A DNA stretch of 64,000 nt from Ascochyta rabiei. Taxonomy: Eukaryota > Ascomycota > Dothideomycetes > Pleosporales > Didymellaceae. Every line of letters begins with the position of its first letter. The first letter of the stretch is position 1. The notes beneath the pieces are model-generated. The model was not told the origin of the DNA. It saw only the letters and a program-made list of their open reading frames with translations, and searched no databases. The stretch covers positions 1,364,001-1,428,000 of the forward strand of contig NC_082417.1 in assembly GCF_004011695.2 (NCBI RefSeq), in the 5' to 3' direction. Below, in pieces: positions 56,701 to 64,000 of the stretch. A program made the translations under genes and the position numbers.

Positions 56701-58867
56701 AAAGCTTCCTTCTTCATATAAGTAGAAGTTAATTGCTATACGTTCTTCTAGTTCTTTATCGCCTGTTTGTGGTATTTAACTAATTTGCTTCTTACTCTTA
56801 GCTTGTCTGCAAGTATCACATTAGACTGTAGTAATACCTCTAACTCTTACCCCCTAAGATTGTTAGATAAGGTGTTTAATAGTAGCAGCTCTAGGGTGCC
56901 CTATTCGCTTATGCTATAGCAGAGCAGTAGTAGTCTTAGGTGTTTAGCTTTGTGTTAATTGTATTGCAAATGCTGTCTATAGCTGTTTCCTAAGTACCTA
57001 TTATCTATATTATTTATCTAAGGATATAATAGCTGTGTTGTCTACTTGTCTAAGCTAAGTTAGATCTCCTTTTGTGTCCCACTAGATGCCCTGTTAACAT
57101 AGTTATTAGAAAGGGATAAGGTTTCAAAGTATGTCTAGGCACTATGCTATATTATGTAGTATAAGAGTAGTTAGTTAGCTTATACTTAATAGATAGAGAT
57201 AGATAGTGCTATATTCCTATATCTATACCTAGGAGTTTCCTGCCTATAGGTAGTTGTATAATGTAGGTAGAGTAAGGTCTTATATCTAGTCCTTGTTATT
57301 TATAATATAGATAGTTAATCCTAAGTTAAGAATAAAGGAGTTCCTAAGAGGGTAGCTTAGTAGCTCTATATTATATAATTCTTTAACTAGACTTATATTA
57401 ATTATTAATATCTTCTGTCCCTATAGTTATCCTAGAGGTGCCTCTAGTGTTTAGGATGTCTTAATAGCTAGTGTCTTAGTGTAAGCTTGTTTTGCAGATC
57501 TAACCTAATCTTAAAGGTTAGCATTTTGTTCTATCCTAAATTGTACTATCTTAGCAATTCTATTACGTAAGGTAAACTATTCTAGTGCTTTTTCTTTGTA
57601 GACGTAGTAGCAATCTTCTAGTCTATAGCGTTGTCTACAAGTAGAGCATTTTGCTCCTCTAGCTACTGCTGTATCCCCTCTTAGGGACTGCTTAGATATA
57701 GTTATTTAACTAATATTCTATTTTTAATAAGGTCTTCCCTAGCTCCCCTGTGTAGTAGGAGTAGATAATACGTCTTTAATAACATAAGAGGCGTCCCTGT
57801 TAGTGTCTAGGGTAGATATACTACTAGCAGCGAGAGTTAAGTTGTTCCCTGCAGCAAAGGCGCCCCTTTACTATCTCCCCTTAGGGTAGTACTTACTTAT
57901 ATACTCTTAGAAGCGTTTTATTATTTCTTTATAAGTTATATTTTGTTCTTATCTGCTATAGTCCTAGAATCTTGTTACCTAGGTTAGCGCTATTTTTATT
58001 ACTAAATCTAAGAAGTCTTAGACAGTGTCTTGTATATTGTATATTTTAGTAATACCCTCTATTTTAGCGTTAGTTACAGCATAATTATACTTAAGGAGCT
58101 AGGTATCCTAGCTCCTAGGTTGTCTTATTAGCTTTAGGGCTGCTAGGTATTAGTGGCGTGCGCGTAATTGTTCTTCTTTAGCATTAATACTAACTGTGTG
58201 TTTAAGGCTAATAAGCTATGTTTAAATTAATTTACCTAGTTAGTAGCAGTTCTTTATAAGGTAAGGTGATACACAGCTATAGATAAACATTACTACCTTG
58301 TCTAGGTTAGCTTGTTCCTTGTAGTAGTCTCTATCCGCTATCTTGTAGGATTTAAGGCAGCTCTTCTAATAGTTATTATCTTCCTTCTATGCCTTTAGGC
58401 TGTTAGCTGATAGTTCAGATAGGATTTTAGGAAGCTAAGGGTTTCCTTGTTTATTATTGCTAAGGGCTGGCCTCTTCTTGTAGTTAGTAATGTCTGGGGC
58501 GTTAGGTACTTATAGCTTAGTCCTTAGAGGGATAGTCTAATTTAGGTCTATCTTCTCCTATACGTCTAGAGAGGCGCAGCAGGTCTATAGTTAATTTAAC
58601 TAAGGTGTGTAGGTTATGTAATCTATAAGAATTATTATTAAATTTCGCATTATTAATAGCAACATATTAAAAGGGTATTTTGGTAGTGTTAGTAAGACTC
58701 TTAATTGTTAGATAATATGCTTAATGTGCAAAGATAATAATAAAGGTAATTAATTAATAATTATCTGTCTTAATGGCTCATTTTATGTGTGTGTGCCGCT
58801 AGCCCCTAAGTTAACTAAGGTTAACCCTAAACCCCTAACTTGGTTCGGTAAGGTTAGTTATGTGACA
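53720..58867 (-). mobile_element. Full-length Ty1/copia retrotransposon (minus strand), RIP-degraded
   Basis: The 3' LTR (53720-53836) is cut at its outer end by the pogo element. The polypurine tract is at 53837-53848 (CCCCCTCAG on the plus strand), and the 5' LTR is at 58706-58867. Copia reverse transcriptase is recognisable on the minus strand at about 54898-54940, where it reads VTIFFYIDDIII (family YxDD). Integrase and gag parts follow to higher coordinates. Length of about 5.1 kb is usual for the superfamily. All frames carry many stops. Confidence 0.8.
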
Positions 58868-59414
58868 GGTAGTCTGTAACCGCTATCTTATAGGATTTAA
58901 GGCAGCTCTTCTAATAGTTATTATCTTCCTTCTATACTTTTAGGCTGTTAGCTAATAGTTTAGATAGGATTTCTAGAAGCTTAGGGTTTCCTTGTCTATT
59001 ATTGCTAAGGGCTGGCCTCCTCTTATAGTTAGTGATGTCTAGGGCGTTAGGTACTTGTGGCTTAGTTCTTAGAGGGATAGTCTAATTTAGGTCTATCTTC
59101 TCCTATACGTCCAGAGAGGCGCAGTAGGTCTGTAGTTAATACAACTTAGGTATGTAGGTTATGTAATCTATAAGAATTATTATTAAATTGCGCATTGTAA
59201 ATAGCAACATATTAAAAGGGTATTTTTTAGTAGTGTTAGTGAGACTCTTAATTGTTAGATAATATGCTTAATGTGCAAAGATAATAATAAAGGTGATTAA
59301 TTAATAATTATCTGTCTTATTGGCTAATTTTATGTGTGTGTGCCGCTAGCCCCTAAGTTAACCGAGGTTAGCCCCAACCCCCTAACTTGGTTCGGCAAGG
59401 TCGGTTATCTGACA
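58868..59414 (-). repeat. Tandem copy of copia 5' gag fragment plus LTR
   Basis: 58868-59252 repeats about 58331-58705 (5' gag/leader end), and a second LTR of 162 bp lies at 59253-59414 (TGTTAGATAA to TTATCTGACA). The arrangement is therefore gag'-LTR-gag'-LTR, as expected from unequal or ectopic LTR recombination. Confidence 0.75.
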
Positions 59415-59419
59415 ACTAG

Positions 59420-62400
59420 ATAGCAACAAGCCTTTCCTTAGCTTTCTGCTTTTAACCCCTTCTTTCTACTCCTAGAGGTCTACTAGTTAGGCTAGTAAGA
59501 ATAGAACAAAGGCAAGATTAGTAAAGCTAAGACTGCCTTTTCCTTGATTTTTAGCTCTAAAAAGCAGATAGAGACTAGGTACCTCTATCTGTGCAAAAAC
59601 AAACTCTCTTCTAGTTATTTCTTAGTTATTTTATTTTTAAAAGAGAAGAAAACCCCTACCTAGGACCAGGACCTAGGACTATGGAACTAGAACCACCACC
59701 TAATAGAGAGCACTCTCTAAGCACAGGGAGAATGAAAATAACCCCCCTAGCTCCCTAACCCCTCTAGGAGAGATGTACCAGCCTACACTTACCCCTTAAC
59801 CTCTGTCTATACCCTTATTGTTAACATTACACCCGCAATCTACACTAGGAATACACTAACCTAGTATATTTAACAGAACTGCAACGTTACCTCTACCCTC
59901 TGCTCCCTCCAAACAACTAGCTAGCAGACTTGCTACTCTAACAGCACCTAGGCTCCCCCCTTTCTAATTTAACATAGCTACTAGGCCTATAACCTAAGCT
60001 CCTATTGCTAAGACAGTAAAAGAAGCTCTATCTATTGCCAGGACAATAGTTATTTAGGCTTCTTCCCTAGCTACCTTAAACAAGGGACAATTAAGCCTCT
60101 TAGACCTTCTGGAAATCTTTTAAGACTACACAGAAAATAACAGAATAAACAAATAAGGCCTCTCTATCCTAGCGTCCTAAGTATTAAACCTTATAACAGT
60201 GTCTAGATTGATTAAATTAAGAGCAAAACCCCTTTAAAAACCTACCCTACCTACTAAGACTTCTACTATTTAACCTTCTACCTAGCCTACTTTATACGCA
60301 TTTGCAGCTTTAGCTAACCTCCCTAAGAATATAGACTAGCAAACAGTTATAAAGAAGAAGCAACCTACTATTATAAAGAACTCTCTAAGTGTACAATAAC
60401 TAGTTCTTACACTAGAGTAAGACCTACCCTCTTTTACCCCCCTAGAGATGTATAATACTTTTAATAAGGCCTTTATAGATAAAGGAGTAAGCCTCTCTAT
60501 AATTACTTCTACTAGCCTAAGCAGAAGGGACAATATTATTCTTACTATAACACCCTCCTTTACAGGCAAATACCTGCTTAAAAACTAAGTAATCTAGTAA
60601 TTAGTTACTGCCTATAAGGAAGCCCTTCTAATAGAACTATGGCATAAAGTAATCCTACACAACATCCCTACGTCTCTAGAAACAAACAAGGACCTAGAGG
60701 TGCTTAAGTCAGAAATAACTACCTTTAACAAGGGCGTAACTATAGTAGAAAACCTATTCTAGCTTACAAGCTACAAAAGAAGACAAAAGCAATAACTAGG
60801 AACTGTCTGTATAGCGTTTGCAACAGAAAAAGAAGTATAATAAGCTACACAGAATAGACTATACCTAGTAGAAGCTAGTATAAGAGCAGAAAAGTTTATT
60901 ACTACACCTTCTACTACACAATGCTAAAAATGCCAGCAATTTAGACACATAGAGAACAGGTGCCTTAATAGCACTATATGTAAAATATGCGCAGACAAAC
61001 ACCCTATAAAACTGCATAAGTGTAATACGTGTAGTACTATAGGTAAAGCCTATGTACACACTATACCTAAGTGTATAAACTACAAAGAAGTACATATAGT
61101 AGATAGCATTTAATATACCGCCTATAAGGCTATAATAAACGTATAAACACATCTAGAATACTAGACAACCTAAGGATTCTATAAGTAAATCTAAACAAGA
61201 GTGCATAAGCTATAGAGAGCGCCTTGCAACTTCTAGTAGAACTAGCTATAGACCTTGTCTTAGTACAAGAACTATAGCTTACCTCTACTTAACAACCACC
61301 TTTAGACTACTTAGACACACGCTCTGTAAACTACTCTTCCTGTACACAAATCCTACCTATACTACAGGACTACAGCATAAGGCCACACGTTCTAGCCTAC
61401 GTCCTTTGCTTAACAACAGTATAAATTACCCTAGCCGCAGATTTAAACACTAACCTAGACTTCCTAGCTATTATAGTCTAGCAGTCTAGGTTAAACTTTA
61501 CAATCTATAATATATACAACTAAACAAACACATAAGGAATAATAATAGTAGAAAGAAAGCTTCTTAATAGCCGTACTCTGCCTAACTTAATCCTACTAAG
61601 GGACTTTAACACCTACCACCCTTAGTAAGACCCTACTATAACTACTTTAACACTAAAAGCTAGTAGTTTTGTTGCCTAGATAGAAGAGCAAAACCTAGAG
61701 CTACTAAACAACCCTAGCACAGGCACCTTCTACAGGCTAAACACAAGCAGGGAAAGTGTTCTAGACCTTACCTTTGCTACACATAGGCTTGTAAACTAGA
61801 TAGAAGACTAGCAAACCCTAGCAGGTATAGGCTTAGACTACCTAGGCATCCTGTTTATAATTATAATGCCTAGAACACAGCTCCTAAACAACCCTACTCC
61901 TTAGTTCAACACTAAGAAGGCAGACTAGGACATTTCTTAGAAGGAGCTAGCAAAGGAATTAGCAAAAAGCCCTGCCCTGAATACCACATGCCCTAGACAC
62001 TCTACTAGCACCTCTCTACGTCTTATCTAAGGAGAGGACAGAGAGCTAGAGAAGCAGCTTAAAGCAATAGGGAAGGAGCTTACTACAGCAATAACAAACG
62101 CAGCTAAAACTACAATCCTCTAAAGCTCTACTAGTGTAAGAAGTAAGCCTTAGTAGAACCTAGACCTAAAATTACTTAGGATAAACATGCTTAGTAAACA
62201 ACGCGTCCTATAGAGAGAACTAGTAACTAGCCCTACAACTACATACATATAGAAAAGGGACTACCTAATTGCTAGAAACAGCTACCTATAAACAGTAAAA
62301 GCAGTAAAGCGCAACTACTAGAATTAATTCCTAGAAAAAGAGGATATAAAATTAATCTTTAAGGTAATGTCTTATACTAGGTCTGTAGGTAACTAAAGCA

Positions 62401-63336
62401 TACCTGCTATATAAGGCCCTAGGGGAATAGAGAAATCCTTTTGAGGCAAGTGCTTAGCACTAAGAGACACTCTCTTCCCTAGACCACCTTCCTCTTAGCC
62501 TATAGAGTGGAGAACCTACGAAAAAGGTAGCTAGAAATAGCCACCCCTTACTAAAGAAGAGCTAGAACACGCCTGCTCCTCACAAATCTAAAGTAGCTCC
62601 CTAGGACTAGATATAATAAACTAGGAGATTATTACTACAGCATATAAAGCAGAAACAGACATATTCTTCTATATATTCTCTACACTATTTAACTATAGAT
62701 ACTACCCTTAACTCTAGGAAAGAGCAACAGGAGTTATCCTAAAAAGGCTAAATAAACTAGACTACGCAGCCCCTAAAGCTTATAGGGTAATTGCTCTCCT
62801 TAGCTACCTAGGTAAAGTTACAGAAAGACTAGTAGCTAAACAGCTTAGCATACTAGCAGAAACAACTACCCTACTACACCCTTTACAACTAGGTAGAAGA
62901 GTATAAAAATTAGCTATAGACGCTTCTATACTGCTGCTAAAGTAAGTGTAAGAATAAAGGAAACTAAAGCGTACAACAACTACAGTGTTCCTAGACATTA
63001 AAGGAGCCTTTAACTACGTCTTACTAGGCTAACTACTTACTATCCTACAACAACTAAAGCTACCTTGCAGCCTAATAGCCTAGATCTAATTATTCCGCTC
63101 TAGACGCCAACTACGACTGTCCTTTAATAGAGAAACAGAAGAATTTAGCAATATAAACGCTGGAATCCTATAAGGAAGCCCTGTCTTACCTATTCTGTTC
63201 CTAATATATATTAGACCTCTATTCCAGTTAATTACAAACTACTTGCTATCCTACCTAGACAACCTAGCTATTACAGTATTGTCTACTAGCCTAAAGAAAA
63301 ACATCTGCCTACTAGAAAGAGATATAGCTAGCCTAT
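59420..63336 (+). mobile_element. Tad-like LINE (plus strand), RIP-degraded, truncated by an LTR element
   Basis: Plus-strand homologue of 46233-51854. ORF1 (about 59630-61140) ends with CCHC-type knuckles (near 60929-61075). An endonuclease-like region (about 61180-61900) and reverse transcriptase (about 62300-63330) follow. The catalytic YxDD reads YLDN at about 63245-63260, a change explained by G-to-A. It is interrupted at 63337 by a gypsy-like LTR. Stops are frequent throughout. Confidence 0.7.
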
Positions 63337-64000
63337 TGTTACAATCCTGTGCTAGGGCACGGCACGAACATAAGTACCAGCCAACCAGGACCCCTAACTC
63401 TGCCCTAAAGGAACGAACAGTAGAGAAAGACAGAACAGAAAGGGTTATTACGTAACTGCTTATTAACAAGCAGAAACACACGTAACTGCTTGTTAATAAG
63501 CATAGTATAATATGCTTGTCTATAAGCACCCTTATGTATTTTATTAGACTGACTCTAGTTACTTATTAATAAGTATTGTATCTCCTTAGTATATAGTTAG
63601 TAGGAACATAATCTTTATAGTTTGTGTTTAACTTTATTAATTAAGTTTGTCTTTAGAATCTTAACCTGTGCTTAAACTAGATAGTCTACTCTGTACTATT
63701 TAGTGCACCCTATCTCTATAAGCTTTACTTAGTTAATAACCCTAACTAATCTACTAGTACTTATCCCTAAGAACTAATAAACTTAGTGCTTACAGTCTTT
63801 AACTAAAGTACAACTTTAACATTTTAAACACCCCTAAGATAAGTACTATTAGATCCTATACTACCCTAGTAACTTAACGTCTAGCAACGTTAACATAGAT
63901 ATTACTGTTACTACCAGCACTATAAACATTTATAAGCCTAACCTTTACTACAGAGATTATAGTAAGCTTAATAACTAGCTTATGTAGTAGGACCTCTTCT
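63337..64000 (+). mobile_element. Gypsy-like 5' LTR (63337-63821) and start of gag, running off the window
   Basis: The LTR starts TGTTACAATCC and ends CTTTAACA. It is followed by TTTTAAACACCCCTAAGAT, the same leader as after the LTR at 44621-45264, then the same gag start. The element continues past the right edge. It contains duplicated TTGTTAATAAGCA-type blocks not seen in the 459-bp solo LTR. Confidence 0.75.

Noticed and set aside
60865..61152. 95-codon minus-strand frame (and its mirror at 50804-51082 on the plus strand)
   Set aside because: Antisense shadow of the LINE ORF1 zinc-knuckle region on the opposite strand.
1..64000. CRISPR arrays, bacterial operons, tRNA or rRNA genes
   Set aside because: No regularly spaced repeat-spacer pattern was seen; intron-bearing genes show this is fungal DNA. 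I could not confirm any tRNA by eye.

Overview
The window reads as a piece of a filamentous ascomycete genome (Pezizomycotina). The genes have short introns of about 45-65 bp with CTAAC/CTGAC-type branch points, there are two large iterative type I polyketide synthases of fungal domain order, and a Zn2Cys6 regulator. Gene-bearing DNA of ordinary base composition (about 3840-5400 and 8340-41640) lies inside long AT-rich blocks (1-3833, 5816-8340, 41640-64000). Those blocks hold retrotransposons and a pogo/Fot-type transposon riddled with TAG/TAA stops, the classic result of repeat-induced point mutation (RIP). Such AT-isochore genomes are common in Dothideomycetes, but I cannot name the species.

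The gene island is one biosynthetic gene cluster of the tandem-polyketide-synthase type known from azaphilones (azanigerone, asperfuranone, Monascus pigments) and sorbicillinoids. A non-reducing PKS with SAT-KS-AT-PT-ACP-CMeT-R order (24224-32105, minus) lies head to head with a highly reducing PKS with KS-AT-DH-CMeT-ER-KR-ACP order (32809-40480, plus). Around them are an FSH-type serine hydrolase (4809-3943, minus), a Zn2Cys6 activator (8651-10542), an unrecognised gene (11431-10721, minus), a DUF2306 membrane protein (12100-13304), a BAHD-like acyltransferase (15137-13767, minus), a salicylate-hydroxylase-like FAD monooxygenase (15621-17089), an MFS exporter (17192-18982), a 2-oxoglutarate/Fe(II) oxygenase (20501-19375, minus), a short-chain ketoreductase (21145-22223) and a medium-chain reductase (22748-23860). 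The expected logic is as follows. The HR-PKS makes a reduced chain. The NR-PKS loads it through the SAT domain, extends, C-methylates and releases an aromatic aldehyde through its R domain. The flavin monooxygenase dearomatises the ring. The reductases, the oxygenase and the acyltransferase decorate it, and the MFS protein exports it.

Two features stand out. First, the FAD monooxygenase and the MFS transporter are joined in one reading frame by an intron whose 5' splice site contains the monooxygenase stop codon. The locus can therefore encode either a free monooxygenase or a monooxygenase-transporter fusion of about 970 residues. Second, most genes are arranged as four head-to-head pairs. 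An exact 8-mer, AAACTCCG, occurs in three of the four shared promoters and in the reductase promoter, and a one-mismatch version lies between the two PKS genes. It is a strong candidate site for the cluster regulator.

The flanks are a nest of decayed mobile elements: Ty1/copia elements with LTRs of about 150-165 bp, gypsy-like elements with LTRs of about 460-640 bp, Tad-like LINEs with microsatellite-like 3' tails, a 1.86-kb pogo/Fot transposon, and a 411-bp almost fully palindromic MITE. Ends of pogo/Fot-type elements sit at both edges of the gene island (3833 and 41741). In a hand-counted sample the mutated DNA is almost free of TCA, while ACA and GCA survive.
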